This document shows, in pieces, positions 32,737 to 47,283 of a DNA stretch of 64,000 nt. Below the pieces are notes generated by a model. The model ran no database searches. It was given only the letters and a program-made list of their open reading frames with translations, and was not told the DNA's origin. This stretch comes from CAVQCA01 sp963710815 (GTDB taxonomy: Bacteria; Pseudomonadota; Gammaproteobacteria; UBA9214). A program made the translations under genes and the position numbers. Position 1 is the first letter of the stretch; every line of letters starts with the position of its first letter. The stretch spans positions 1 to 64,000 of the forward strand of contig CAVQCA010000056.1 of NCBI GenBank assembly GCA_963710815.1. Reading direction: 5' to 3'.

Positions 32737-34538
32737 TCACGCACCTCGTTCTTTTTGAAGGGCCGGAAAGGATAGCCTTCACCCAGCAAGGCCCAGTTGT
32801 AGAATTCGATGAAATTCAGTCGCAGACCGTGGACCACGCCGCTCATCACCGACAATAACAGGTTGAGCACATGGCCGACCAGCAGGATGAGGATCGAGAA
32901 CAGCAGACCGAGCCCCGGCAGTTCAGTTGCCACCTGGCGCGCCAGGTCATTGAAGGTGATCGCAAGCGAGGCGGAGGCCAGCCCCAGTGCGAACAGACGC
33001 AGGTAGGAAAGCACATCGCCGAAGATCTTGGTCACATTGGTCAGGCCCTGCAGGGAATCCAGCAGCCACCACAGGGCGCTGCGCGCATCGTGCACGCTCC
33101 GTTCACTGCCGAAGGCGAACACCGCGCCCAGACCGAGCCCGAGAACCCAGCGGCCCGCGCCGCCCAGCCAGTGGGGGGCGCCATCCGCCCCACCCAGCCA
33201 CAGTGCGAACCCTCCCAGCAAGACGGCGGTCCAGCCGACGTGCGCCCAGGCGCCGCGGCGGCCGCGCTTGAGGACGGCTTGCTGCAGGTTCGCCAGCATC
33301 AGGTGCAGCACCCCGACAGCGACGGAGAGCTTCATCATGGAGTCGAAATCCTTCACGTTCAGCAGCTTGAGGTGATACCAAAAGGTCTCCGGCGGGGGGG
33401 ATACGCCGAAATAGCTGCCCACCAGCACACCGTAGACCAGTGCCCCGCCCACCAGTACGAGGCACAGGGTGCGCAGGCGTCGACCGATGTCGCTGTGATC
33501 GAGGCGTCGCCAGTATACCGCCAGCAGCACACCCAGCACCGAGGCGTAGCCGGCATCCGCCAGGATCATGGCGAAGAATAGCGCGAACGAGAAAAACAGC
33601 ACCGGCGAGGGATCCCAGCTGTTGTAGGCGGGCATCTGGTAGAAACCCACCAGGTCTTCTCCCGCCGTCAGCCGCGGGGGATTTTCGAGCAGCGTGGGCG
33701 GCCGGTCATCCGGTCCCGGTTCTTCCAGCAGGATGGCGAGACCGTGCGCCTCGGCCAGTCCGCTCACCCGGTCGGCGTCGACCTCGGCCACCCAGCCCTG
33801 CACCAGAAACACGCTATCGGCATCCTGCGTCAGCGCCTCCGCGTGACGCAGTCTCGCCTGATCCTCGGCCCGCGCGAGAGAGCGGGACATAAGGTAGATC
33901 CAGCGGGTCAGGGCCAGACGCCCCGCCTCCGCGTCCTCCAGCTCCAGTTCGGCTTCCTCCAGTTGCTTGCGCAGCTCGCCGAGACTGACGGCCCCGGTAT
34001 GGGTGCGCGGCACCGGCATGGCGTCGCGCGGCGGCTCCTCCGGATCGATGACCGCCACCCAGGACTGACGGTTATCCTTGTGTACGACCTGCCAGGGCAT
34101 GGCGAGCCCGTCGAGCAGGGGCATCTGCCGCTCGGGGATGATGTAGAACCACAGCCTGCAGCCGGCCAGCGCACCCGGGGGCGGGAAACTGAAATCGCCC
34201 CAGGGCTCGAGCTCCGCGATGCGCACCGTCAGGGCGTCGCGGCGGTCGGTGACCGCTCGCAGCCGCTGCTGGTTGGCCAGTACGCGCGTCACCGTGGCGG
34301 CCATGTCGAATTCCTTCCCGGTGCGGACCTGGCGGCGCTTGTTCGGCACCTCGGTGAGATAGCGCAGCGCCCGGCGGGCATCCTCGGCATGCTGCGGCGG
34401 CGTCTCCTCCGGTTCCCGGGGGACGGCGGCCAGCGATACCAGGTGCATGCAGCCCAGCGACTGCAACCGCTCCATGACCTGCGCCTTCTCGTGAAGCAAG
34501 CCGGCCAGGGTGAGCCTGCGCAGACGCGCGATGCTCAT
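32733..34538 (-). CDS. atpI: V-type ATPase subunit I
   Basis: 601-residue stator membrane subunit, equivalent to eukaryotic subunit a. The N-terminal half (about 1-310) is soluble and coiled-coil rich; the C-terminal half has seven to eight transmembrane helices starting near VLFFSFALFFAMILADAGYA, with the family signature FGDVLSYLRLFALGLASASLA and conserved arginine in the half-channel region. Start ATG overlaps the D stop (ATGA) and its stop overlaps the K start, showing tight coupling. Confidence 0.95.
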   Translation of the reverse strand: MSIARLRRLTLAGLLHEKAQVMERLQSLGCMHLVSLAAVPREPEETPPQHAEDARRALRYLTEVPNKRRQVRTGKEFDMAATVTRVLANQQRLRAVTDRRDALTVRIAELEPWGDFSFPPPGALAGCRLWFYIIPERQMPLLDGLAMPWQVVHKDNRQSWVAVIDPEEPPRDAMPVPRTHTGAVSLGELRKQLEEAELELEDAEAGRLALTRWIYLMSRSLARAEDQARLRHAEALTQDADSVFLVQGWVAEVDADRVSGLAEAHGLAILLEEPGPDDRPPTLLENPPRLTAGEDLVGFYQMPAYNSWDPSPVLFFSFALFFAMILADAGYASVLGVLLAVYWRRLDHSDIGRRLRTLCLVLVGGALVYGVLVGSYFGVSPPPETFWYHLKLLNVKDFDSMMKLSVAVGVLHLMLANLQQAVLKRGRRGAWAHVGWTAVLLGGFALWLGGADGAPHWLGGAGRWVLGLGLGAVFAFGSERSVHDARSALWWLLDSLQGLTNVTKIFGDVLSYLRLFALGLASASLAITFNDLARQVATELPGLGLLFSILILLVGHVLNLLLSVMSGVVHGLRLNFIEFYNWALLGEGYPFRPFKKNEVRE

Positions 34539-35140
34539 GCGCCCACCTGCATGGCGTGCTTGCGCTTGGCGATCTTGGACCGTACGACGGCGGAACGCTC
34601 GCCGTCAGAGAGAAAAATCCGGATCTTGCGGATGTGCTCGCGGCTGCGGGGGATGAGTACCTTTTCAAACAGGTTCACCCGCTGGGTGACCTTGCGCACC
34701 GCTTCCTCCAGCAGAACACCGCGGCGGCGCTCCACGGCGAGGCGCACCTGCAGTTCGATCATGTCCGTCAGCGCTTCGACTACGCGGTCCACCCAGTGGG
34801 GTTTTTCCAGATAACCGTAGTCGCGCACTTCAACCACCTTGTCTTCCAGGACGGGCAGACGGGTGCCCACCACGTTCTCCTCGCCGAGCCGCACCGTCTT
34901 CAGCCGCACCAGGTCCTCCAGCTCGATCTCGTGGTTTGCCAGCATGGGAAGCTGGCCCGCGATGCTCTCGCGCAACGCCGTCATGTCTCGCAGGGTGCGC
35001 TGCACGGCGGCCTGGGCCCGGGCGCGCTCGGCCATCAGCTGCTTGCGTTTGAGATCCAGTGACGGCAGGTAGCGCTCGAAGGTCCGCAGTTGCCGGCTCA
35101 GTTTCGAGAGCGAGGACTTGTTGAGCGCAAGCCGGGCCAT
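34535..35140 (-). CDS. atpD: V-type ATPase subunit D
   Basis: 201-residue central rotor stalk subunit. It begins LNKSSLSKLSRQLRTFERYLPSLDLKR, the long N-terminal helix of the family, with a globular middle and a long C-terminal helix (VRKVTQRVNLFEKVLIPR). Cytoplasmic; transmits rotation from the A3B3 head to the K ring. Only 3 bases separate it from the B stop. Confidence 0.95.
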   Translation of the reverse strand: MARLALNKSSLSKLSRQLRTFERYLPSLDLKRKQLMAERARAQAAVQRTLRDMTALRESIAGQLPMLANHEIELEDLVRLKTVRLGEENVVGTRLPVLEDKVVEVRDYGYLEKPHWVDRVVEALTDMIELQVRLAVERRRGVLLEEAVRKVTQRVNLFEKVLIPRSREHIRKIRIFLSDGERSAVVRSKIAKRKHAMQVGA

Positions 35141-35143
35141 GGT

Positions 35144-36550
35144 TCAGCGCCCCCCGGCCGGTGCGGCGAGGCGCTCCACCCGGGCCGCCTCGCCGCCATC
35201 GGCCCGGGTCTCCGGGCGCGGGTAATACTTGTCGATGAGAGACTGCTTCATGAGCAGTTCCTCGGGAGCGAAGCATTCCGCCAGCGTCTCCCAGCTGAGA
35301 TCGAGCGCCTCCTCCAGTGGCAGGGAGACATCGATGTCCATGAATCGCTGCCTGAACGACCGCCCGAAGCGAAGCAGCTTGTGGTCGAATTCGGAAAGAT
35401 CGAAGGCCATGGCCTGTTTCTGTTCCGCATCCCTGGCGCCGGAGTAGAAGCGGATCATGGTATTCATTATCTGGCCGTGATCCTCCCGTGTGACCTTGCC
35501 GATCACATGCTGCTTGAGCCGCGAGAGCGAGCCGAAGGGGTCCAGCACGCCGTCATGCAGATAGAACTGGCCTTCGGTGATGTAGCCGGTATTGTCGGGC
35601 ACGGGGTGGGTGACATCGTCACCGGGCATGGTCGTGACGGTGAGTATGGTGACCGAACCGCCTTCCTTGAAGTCGGCCGCCTTCTCGTAGCGGCGCGCCA
35701 GCTGGGAATAGAGATCGCCCATGTAACCACGGTTCGAAGGCACGTTTTCCATGGCGATGCCGACCTCCTTCATGGCGTCGGCATAGGCGGTCATGTCGGT
35801 GAGCAGCACCAGCACGCGTTTGCCCTCCTCCACGGCGAACCGTTCCGCCACCGCCAGGGCCATGTCCGGGACCAGCAGGCGCTCGACGATGGGGTCCGAG
35901 GCGAGATTGACGAACATCACCGTACGTGCGAACACGCCGGCATCCTCGAAACGGCGGCGGAAGAAGTGATAGTCGTCGAAGATCAGCCCCAGACCGCCGA
36001 ACACGACGATGTCCGCGTCGGCCTGGATGCCGATACGGGCCAGCAGCGGGTTGTAGGGTTCACCGGCCACCGAGAAGATCGGGATCTTCTGGCTCTCGAC
36101 CAGGGAGTTGAACAGATCGATCATCGGCACGTCGGTGCGGATCATCTTCGAAGCCAGCAGCCGGCGCATCGGATTCACCGAGGGTCCGCCGATTGCCAGC
36201 TGTGGATCCTGCGACAGGTCGGGACCGGTATCCAGGGGTTCGCCGTCGCCCCGGAAGACGCGCCCGAGGATATTGGTGGAATAGGTGACACGCATGGGAC
36301 CACCGAGAAACTGCACCGAGGCCTCGGTGGACAGTCCCTTGGTGCCCGCGAAGACCTGCAGGGAAACGACTTCATGGTCAAGCCGGATGACCCGCGCCAG
36401 GGAACGGAAGCCCCCGCGGTCCTGCACGATGGCCAGGTCATCAAAGGAGACACCGCCCTCCCCGCCGCCGCCCGACGCGGGCACCCTCACCTTGAGGATA
36501 TCGCCGACGATTTCCAGGATGTTCGAATACCGCGCCAGACTCTGGGACAC
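35144..36550 (-). CDS. atpB: V-type ATPase subunit B
   Basis: 468-residue non-catalytic nucleotide-binding subunit of the A3B3 head. Conserved blocks: GGPMRVTYSTNILGRVFRGDG, IDLFNSLVESQKIPIFSVAG (a degenerate P-loop, as expected for B) and LLTDMTAYADAMKEVG with NRGYMGDLYSQLARRYEKA. First gene of the operon, 40 bp downstream of glmM on the same strand with no obvious promoter between, so it may be expressed from the glmM transcript. Confidence 0.97.
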   Translation of the reverse strand: MSQSLARYSNILEIVGDILKVRVPASGGGGEGGVSFDDLAIVQDRGGFRSLARVIRLDHEVVSLQVFAGTKGLSTEASVQFLGGPMRVTYSTNILGRVFRGDGEPLDTGPDLSQDPQLAIGGPSVNPMRRLLASKMIRTDVPMIDLFNSLVESQKIPIFSVAGEPYNPLLARIGIQADADIVVFGGLGLIFDDYHFFRRRFEDAGVFARTVMFVNLASDPIVERLLVPDMALAVAERFAVEEGKRVLVLLTDMTAYADAMKEVGIAMENVPSNRGYMGDLYSQLARRYEKAADFKEGGSVTILTVTTMPGDDVTHPVPDNTGYITEGQFYLHDGVLDPFGSLSRLKQHVIGKVTREDHGQIMNTMIRFYSGARDAEQKQAMAFDLSEFDHKLLRFGRSFRQRFMDIDVSLPLEEALDLSWETLAECFAPEELLMKQSLIDKYYPRPETRADGGEAARVERLAAPAGGR

Positions 36551-36590
36551 AATCTCTCCCCTTGTAACCAGTTCCCCGGAAACCGGGGCT

Positions 36591-37931
36591 TCAGTCAGCC
36601 GAGGCCGCGGCCACCACCGTGGCCAGCTGACCGGCCTGTTCCATCACCATTTCCGCATCGTCTCCCTCGACCATGACCCGCACCACAGGTTCGGTGCCGG
36701 AAGGCCGCAACAGAACACGGCCCCTGCCATTGAGCCGGCGTTCCACCGCCCTGACCGCCTCCTGCACGATCTGCGCGGTTTCGAGGTTCACGCCCCTGCT
36801 GACCGGGACATTGATCATGTGCTGCGGGTATTTCTTCATACCGGCCTTCAGCTCGTGCAGCGGCCGGCCTTCCTGCACCATGGCGGCGAGCACCTGCAGG
36901 GCGGCGACAACGCCGTCGCCCGTGGTGGTGCGATCCAGGCAGATGATGTGCCCGGAGGACTCCCCGCCCAGCGTGCCACCACCCTGCTGCAGGCGTTCCA
37001 GCACATAGCGATCGCCGACCCGGGCGCGTTCAAACGCGATGCCCTGTGCCTGCAGCGCGTGCTCCAGACCAAGATTGCTCATCAGGGTGCCGACGACGCT
37101 GCCGCTCAGCTTCCCCTGCCGCTGGCGCGAGCACGCGATAATGAACAACAACTCATCGCCGTCCACCAGCTCGCCCCGACTGTCGACCATGATAACGCGG
37201 TCGCCGTCGCCGTCCAGGGCGATGCCGGCATCGGCACCGTGGTCACGCACCGACTTCTGCAGCCACTCGGGCCGGGTGGAACCGCAGTCCTGGTTGATGT
37301 TGAGGCCATCGGGCTCCACGCCGATGTTGACCACGCTCGCGCCGAGTTCATCGAAGACGCTCGGCGCAACATTGTAGGTGGCGCCATTCGCGCAGTCGAT
37401 GACCAGCTTGAGTCCCCGCAGCGACAGGCTCATCGGCACCGTGCTCTTGCAGAATTCAATGTAGCGTCCGCCTGCATCGGGCACGCGTTCCGCCTTGCCC
37501 AGCCGGGCGGAATCGACGGTTTCCATGGGCTTGTCCAGCTCGTCCTCGATGGCGAACTCGATCTCATCCGGCAGCTTGGCGCCCTGGCGCGAGAAAAACT
37601 TGATGCCATTATCGAAATAGGGGTTGTGCGAGGCGCTGATGACGATTCCGGCACAGGCGTGCAGGGTCCGTGTCAGATAGGCGATCCCGGGGGTGGGCAT
37701 CGGACCGAGCAGGCGAATGTCGATGCCGGCGGCGGAAAGACCGGCCTCCAGCGCCGATTCGAACATGTACCCGGAGATACGGGTATCCTTGCCGATGATT
37801 ACCAGATCCCCACCCGCGCGGCCCAGTACGCGGCCGGTGGCCCACCCCAGTTTCAGCATGAATTCGGCTGTTATCGGGTGTTCCCCCACCCGGCCGCGGA
37901 TACCGTCGGTACCGAAATATTTTTTCGACAT
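36591..37931 (-). CDS. glmM: Phosphoglucosamine mutase
   Basis: 446-residue GlmM, converting glucosamine 6-phosphate to glucosamine 1-phosphate for UDP-GlcNAc and cell wall synthesis. N-terminal KKYFGTDGIRGRVG, phosphoserine loop GIVISASHNPYFDNG (Ser about 102), metal loop DGDGDR (about 240) and substrate motif GGESSGH are all present. Normal length. Follows folP as in E. coli, with a palindrome between. Directly upstream of the V-ATPase operon. Confidence 0.98.
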   Translation of the reverse strand: MSKKYFGTDGIRGRVGEHPITAEFMLKLGWATGRVLGRAGGDLVIIGKDTRISGYMFESALEAGLSAAGIDIRLLGPMPTPGIAYLTRTLHACAGIVISASHNPYFDNGIKFFSRQGAKLPDEIEFAIEDELDKPMETVDSARLGKAERVPDAGGRYIEFCKSTVPMSLSLRGLKLVIDCANGATYNVAPSVFDELGASVVNIGVEPDGLNINQDCGSTRPEWLQKSVRDHGADAGIALDGDGDRVIMVDSRGELVDGDELLFIIACSRQRQGKLSGSVVGTLMSNLGLEHALQAQGIAFERARVGDRYVLERLQQGGGTLGGESSGHIICLDRTTTGDGVVAALQVLAAMVQEGRPLHELKAGMKKYPQHMINVPVSRGVNLETAQIVQEAVRAVERRLNGRGRVLLRPSGTEPVVRVMVEGDDAEMVMEQAGQLATVVAAASAD

Positions 37932-37964
37932 GGTTGTCCCTCATAAATGTTGCATCAATCAAGA

Positions 37965-38124
37965 CCGGAATGGCGCATACATAAGTCCTAATCCTGATTA
38001 ATGGCCACGGAAGACACGGAAGAAAATGAGGGTATATTCCGTGTTTTTCCGTGTAGATTCCGTGGCCATTTATTAGTTTATACAGACAATATCCACTATG
38101 TCAGTGCTCATTCAATCCAGTCCG
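37965..38124. repeat. Composite palindrome: GAATGGC outer arm, family B core (B3)
   Basis: Starts CCGGAATGGCGCATACATAA, like the outer frame at 28643. Core arms ATGGCCACGGAAGACACGG and CCGTGTAGATTCCGTGGCCAT (38001-38070) are nearly perfect. The outer right arm is degraded (ends near CAGTCCGG). It fills the gap between folP and glmM. Confidence 0.82.
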
Positions 38125-38163
38125 GAATTCTTTACCACAAAGGCGCTTTGGCATTGAGGCGGC

Positions 38164-38994
38164 TTACCCGGCATCTCTCACCGCCTGGCACATCCGGATC
38201 GCCTCGCGGGTTTCGCGCACATCGTGACTGCGAACGATCGCGGCGCCCTGCCAGACCGCCAGCACCGCCAGGGCCACACCGGGAACCAGTCGCCGCTCGA
38301 CCGGCAAGTCCAGTACCTGACCGATCAATGACTTGCGCGACAGGCCCACCAGCACGGGGTATCCCTGCCCGACCAGGCGGTCGAGATGGCGCAGCAGCCG
38401 CAGATTGTGTTCGGTCGTCTTCCCGAATCCGAAACCCGGATCGAGGAGAATGCGCTGGCGCGCCACCCCGGCCGCGACGCAGACCCGGGCGCGCTCGAGC
38501 AGGAAGCCGGTGACCTCCCCGGCCACGTCCGCATAACGCGGCGCCGCCTGCATGGTTTCCGGATCGCCCTGCATGTGCATCAGACACACCGGCACGCCGA
38601 GTTCCGCCGCCGCCCCGACGGCGCCTTCCGCCCGCAGGGCATTGATGTCATTGATCAGACCGGCCCCCGCCGCCACCGCGGCACGCATCACTTGCGGCTT
38701 GCGGGTGTCTATCGACACGGGAACCGGCAGTAAGCGATGCAGGGCCCCGATCACCGGCAGGACGCGCCGTAGCTCCTCATCCAGAGCGACCGGCCGCGCC
38801 CCGGGGCGGGTGGATTCGCCGCCCACATCGATGATGGCGGCCCCTTCCTCGACCATGCGCAATGCCCGATCGACCGCTCCGGCAACAGAAGAGAAATCAC
38901 CCCCGTCCGAAAAGGAATCGGGGGTGACGTTCAATACACCCATGACCTGCGGTTGCGAGAGATCCAGCGCCTTGCCCGCGCAGTCGAGCAGCAT
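38164..38994 (-). CDS. folP: Dihydropteroate synthase
   Basis: 276-residue TIM-barrel enzyme joining p-aminobenzoate to the pterin pyrophosphate in folate synthesis; the sulfonamide target. Motifs: MGVLNVTPDSFSDGG (pterin pyrophosphate loop), GGESTRPGA (loop 2) and DPGFGFGKTTEHN. Normal length. It lies 32 bases after the ftsH stop, the conserved ftsH-folP-glmM order. Confidence 0.98.
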   Translation of the reverse strand: MLLDCAGKALDLSQPQVMGVLNVTPDSFSDGGDFSSVAGAVDRALRMVEEGAAIIDVGGESTRPGARPVALDEELRRVLPVIGALHRLLPVPVSIDTRKPQVMRAAVAAGAGLINDINALRAEGAVGAAAELGVPVCLMHMQGDPETMQAAPRYADVAGEVTGFLLERARVCVAAGVARQRILLDPGFGFGKTTEHNLRLLRHLDRLVGQGYPVLVGLSRKSLIGQVLDLPVERRLVPGVALAVLAVWQGAAIVRSHDVRETREAIRMCQAVRDAG

Positions 38995-39026
38995 GTGTCG
39001 TCAGCGCGGTATGCAGCGAAAAGACT

Positions 39027-40961
<1,935 letters not shown>

Positions 40962-41033
40962 CTCACTATGGCAGCCATCCGCCGGCGCGGAATTCCCGCG
41001 TTCACCGGACGGTTTGCAATTAGATTGATTACA

Positions 41034-41666
41034 TTATGACACATTAGCCGCATTGAAGTGCTTTGCCAACACATACACCTCCCGGCTGGCGGGGCGTGAA
41101 GCCCTGGGTTTGCGTATCCTGACTTCCTGATATTGCGGGCGAATCGCCCTGACCAGCGAATCGAATCCCTCGCCCTGAAAGATCTTGAACAACAACGCTC
41201 CGTCCTTGCGCAATACCCGTTCGGCAAAATCCACCGCCAGTTCGGCCAGGTACATACTGCCCGGCTGATCCACCGCTTCCATACCGGTGATATTGGGGGC
41301 CATGTCCGACATTACAAGGTCGACCTTCCTTCCCCCCAGCATCGCCAGCAGCCGCTCGAACACCGCGTCTTCGCGAAAATCACCCTGCAGGAATTCCATC
41401 CCCGCCAGCGGTTCCATCGGCAGGATGTCCATGGCAATGATGCGGCCATTGCCCCTGAGCAGCTGTGCGGCATACTGCGACCACCCGCCGGGGGCCGCTC
41501 CCAGGTCGACGAGGGTCATGCCGGGTTTGAGCAGGCGGTCCTTGCGGTGTATTTCCTCGAGCTTGTAGACGGCGCGCGATCGATAACCCTCGCGCTGCGC
41601 GCGCTTGACGAACTCGTCGTCGAAATGGGATCTGAGCCACCGATGGCTGCTCTTGCTTCTTCCCAT
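41034..41666 (-). CDS. rlmE: 23S rRNA (uridine-2'-O)-methyltransferase RlmE
   Basis: 210-residue RlmE (FtsJ/RrmJ), which 2'-O-methylates U2552 of 23S rRNA. S-adenosylmethionine motif DLGAAPGGWSQ, the SDMAPNITG block and the catalytic lysines and aspartate (K-D-K-E tetrad positions in SRAVYKLEEI, MSDMAPN, LLFKIFQGEG) are visible. ATG 41666 is preceded by AGAGGA; the longer open frame upstream is spurious. Adjacent to ftsH as usual. Confidence 0.96.
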   Translation of the reverse strand: MGRSKSSHRWLRSHFDDEFVKRAQREGYRSRAVYKLEEIHRKDRLLKPGMTLVDLGAAPGGWSQYAAQLLRGNGRIIAMDILPMEPLAGMEFLQGDFREDAVFERLLAMLGGRKVDLVMSDMAPNITGMEAVDQPGSMYLAELAVDFAERVLRKDGALLFKIFQGEGFDSLVRAIRPQYQEVRIRKPRASRPASREVYVLAKHFNAANVS

Positions 41667-41697
41667 GATGGTGAAATCCTCTTGCCGGTCGGGCGCT

Positions 41698-42144
41698 TCA
41701 ACCCCCTTGCGCCCGACCTGTCGCGACCAGAACCAGGCCAAGCACGCTGTCGACGACAAATACCCCGCTCGCCAGGCCATGCGCCAGGGCAAAACGGGCG
41801 CTCTCCGTCAGTCCCGCCGCGCGCAGTTCAACGATCCAGGGGGCGAGCACGAATTTCCCGAGAACCGTCAGGACCAGCATCGTCACGAGTACCCACGTCT
41901 GCCAGACGAAGAAGCGCCGCTGTCCGCGCATCAGCCAGGCGATCACCAGCAAACCGGCGCCACAGGCGAGTCCCGCGGTGCTCATCACGCTGAAGACGGC
42001 CCCGGCGAGGGTACCTGCCAGCACCCGGTCATCCAGCCCGACAAACAGCAGCGGCGCCACCACGAAGCCGGCCGTCCACATCCCGCCGACCCAGAAGGTC
42101 AGCAGCGTGCGTTCCACCGCCTGCAGGTAGGGATGATCCATCAT
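41698..42144 (-). CDS. DUF4149-like four-helix membrane protein
   Basis: 148-residue hydrophobic protein with four predicted transmembrane helices (about 15-35, 48-68, 78-98, 115-138) and short loops. The opening TLLTFWVGGMWTAGFVVAPLLF and length fit the DUF4149 family often found near greA and rlmE in betaproteobacteria and gammaproteobacteria. No function is known to me. The ATG at 42144 follows GGGAA; a TTG two codons earlier is possible. It lies 31 bases upstream of rlmE, suggesting co-transcription. The RNA-binding gene yhbY, common here, was not found. Confidence 0.8.
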   Translation of the reverse strand: MMDHPYLQAVERTLLTFWVGGMWTAGFVVAPLLFVGLDDRVLAGTLAGAVFSVMSTAGLACGAGLLVIAWLMRGQRRFFVWQTWVLVTMLVLTVLGKFVLAPWIVELRAAGLTESARFALAHGLASGVFVVDSVLGLVLVATGRAQGG

Positions 42145-42183
42145 GCACAATTCCCGATGGTATTCGTTTTCACAGACCGATAT

Positions 42184-42344
42184 TCACCGCAGAGACACAA
42201 AGGACGCAGAGAAGTTTTTCATTCAAAAACAATTCTAATAAACGGTTTTTTCCGTGTGGTTCCGTGGCTATTTTTAACGCTTGGGCTTTAACCAGGTGCC
42301 AGTCAAATCAAATAACTTTGCGTCCTTTGCGTCTTTGCGGTGAG
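42184..42344. repeat. Family A palindrome with a decayed family B half inside (A7)
   Basis: Left arm TTCACCGCAGAGACACAAAG plus GACGCAGAG; right arm CTTTGCGTCCTTTGCG plus TCTTTGCGGTGA. GGAC/GTCC pair in both arms. The loop contains TTTTTCCGTGTGGTTCCGTGG, a right arm of family B, followed by sequence closely resembling the loop of the copy at 55021. Fills the gap between greA and the DUF4149-like gene. Confidence 0.85.
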
Positions 42345-42365
42345 AACCGTTGTTATGTACGGTCA

Positions 42366-42838
42366 CTAGATATAGCGCACCTCGACGATCTCCAGGCTGC
42401 GCTCGCCGCCGGGGACCCTGACCGACACCACATCCCCTTCCATCTTCGCGATCAGCGCACGTGCGATCGGGGAGTTGATCGAAATCTTCCCGGACTTGAT
42501 ATCGGCCTCATCCTCGCCAACGATCTGGTAAACCACGGATTCGCCGGTATCCTCGTCCGAGAGTTCCACCGTACTGCCGAAAACCACCTTGCCACCGGCA
42601 TCCACGGTGCTGATGTCCACAATATGGGCATGGCTCAGCTTGCCCTCGATATCCTTTATGCGCCCTTCGGTAAAGCTCTGCTGCTCGCGGGCGGCATGGT
42701 ATTCGGCGTTTTCCTTGAGATCTCCATGCGCGCGTGCCTCGGCGATGGCCTGAATGACGCGGGGTCGCTCGGTGGTCTTCAACCTCACCAGCTCCTCACG
42801 CAATTTTTCCGCCCCTCTGGCGGTAAGGGGTACCTTGC

Positions 42839-42842
<4 letters not shown>
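42366..42842 (-). CDS. greA: Transcription elongation factor GreA
   Basis: 158-residue factor that stimulates RNA cleavage by stalled RNA polymerase. N-terminal antiparallel coiled coil (about 5-75: LREELVRLKTTERPRVIQAIAEARAHGDLKENAEYHAA) carries the tip acidic pair in DLKENAEY; the C-terminal FKBP-like domain binds polymerase. ATG at 42842 overlaps the carB stop (ATGA), so it is translationally coupled to carB. Confidence 0.98.
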
Positions 42843-46063
<3,221 letters not shown>

Positions 46064-46117
46064 GCGAATCCCGTCGGTGCGGTTAACTGGCGCCCGCCGC
46101 ACTTCCGGCGAATAGCG

Positions 46118-47263
46118 TTACTCGGCGGCGGCATGCCGCCGGATCTGTTCGATGAAGCGGTCGAACAGCAGCGCCACATCGTGCGGTCCGGGGCTCGCTT
46201 CCGGATGTCCCTGGAAGCTGAATGCCGGGCAGTCGGTGCGCGCCACACCTTGCAGGGAACCGTCGAACAGGGAGCGGTGAGTGGCCACCAGGCAATCCGG
46301 CAGGCTGCTCTCGTCGACGGCGAAACCGTGATTCTGGCTGGTGATCATGACCCGCCGGCTCTCCAGATCCTGTACCGGATGATTGGCGCCATGATGGCCG
46401 AATTTCATCTTGACGGTGCGCGCCCCGCTCGCGAGGGCCAGCAACTGGTGCCCCAGGCAGATGCCGAACACGGGGATGCCGCTATTCAGCAGCTGGCGGA
46501 TGGCCGTAATGGCGTAATCACAGGGTTCCGGATCGCCCGGGCCGTTGGAGAGGAAAATGCCGTCGGGCTGCATCGCCAGCACCGCCTCCGCCGGGGTTCT
46601 GGCGGGCACCACGGTAACCCGGCAGCCGCGTTCGGCCAGCATGCGCAGGATATTGCGTTTGACGCCGTAGTCATAGGCCACCACGTGATGGGGGCAGGAT
46701 GTCACGGCGCGCGCCTCGGGCAGACCCTGATCGAGGGACCATACGCCCTGACGCCATTCATAGACCTCGGGGGTGCTCACCTCCTGCGCCAGATCCATGC
46801 CCACCAGGCCGGGAAATTCCCGCGCCATGGCCAGGGCCGCGTCCGCGTCGATGCCCTCGCCGGCGACCAGGCAGCCGTTCTGGGCGCCCTTCTCGCGCAG
46901 GATGCGCGTCAGGTGCCGGGTGTCGATGTCGGCGATGCCGATGACGCCGCGTTCCCTGAGATAGGCGTCCAGGGTCGCGCTGCTGCGCCAGTTGCTGGCG
47001 CTGGCAGGGAGATCTCGAATCACCAGCCCGGCACAATGGATCGAGGCGGCTTCTTCATCGGCGGCATTGGTGCCGACATTGCCGATGTGCGGGTAGGTCA
47101 GGGTGACGATCTGGCGGGCATAGGAGGGGTCGGTCAGAATCTCCTGGTAACCCGTCATGGCGGTATTGAACACCACTTCACCGGCAATCCGCCCTTCAAT
47201 ACCGATCGATGCACCCCGAAACAGGCTGCCGTCTTCCAGGGCCAATAGGGCCGGTTTCCTCAA
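46118..47263 (-). CDS. carA: Carbamoyl-phosphate synthase small subunit
   Basis: 381-residue glutaminase subunit supplying ammonia to CarB. Class I amidotransferase triad: Cys in FGICLGHQLL (about 266) and His/Glu in FQGHPEASPG (about 350). The start is TTG at 47263 with a strong GGAGG five bases upstream, so the rare start codon is well supported. A terminator hairpin and T tract end 20 bases upstream (see 47284-47319). Confidence 0.97.
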   Translation of the reverse strand: MRKPALLALEDGSLFRGASIGIEGRIAGEVVFNTAMTGYQEILTDPSYARQIVTLTYPHIGNVGTNAADEEAASIHCAGLVIRDLPASASNWRSSATLDAYLRERGVIGIADIDTRHLTRILREKGAQNGCLVAGEGIDADAALAMAREFPGLVGMDLAQEVSTPEVYEWRQGVWSLDQGLPEARAVTSCPHHVVAYDYGVKRNILRMLAERGCRVTVVPARTPAEAVLAMQPDGIFLSNGPGDPEPCDYAITAIRQLLNSGIPVFGICLGHQLLALASGARTVKMKFGHHGANHPVQDLESRRVMITSQNHGFAVDESSLPDCLVATHRSLFDGSLQGVARTDCPAFSFQGHPEASPGPHDVALLFDRFIEQIRRHAAAE

Positions 47264-47283
47264 GAAAACCTCCGCGTCTGGAC

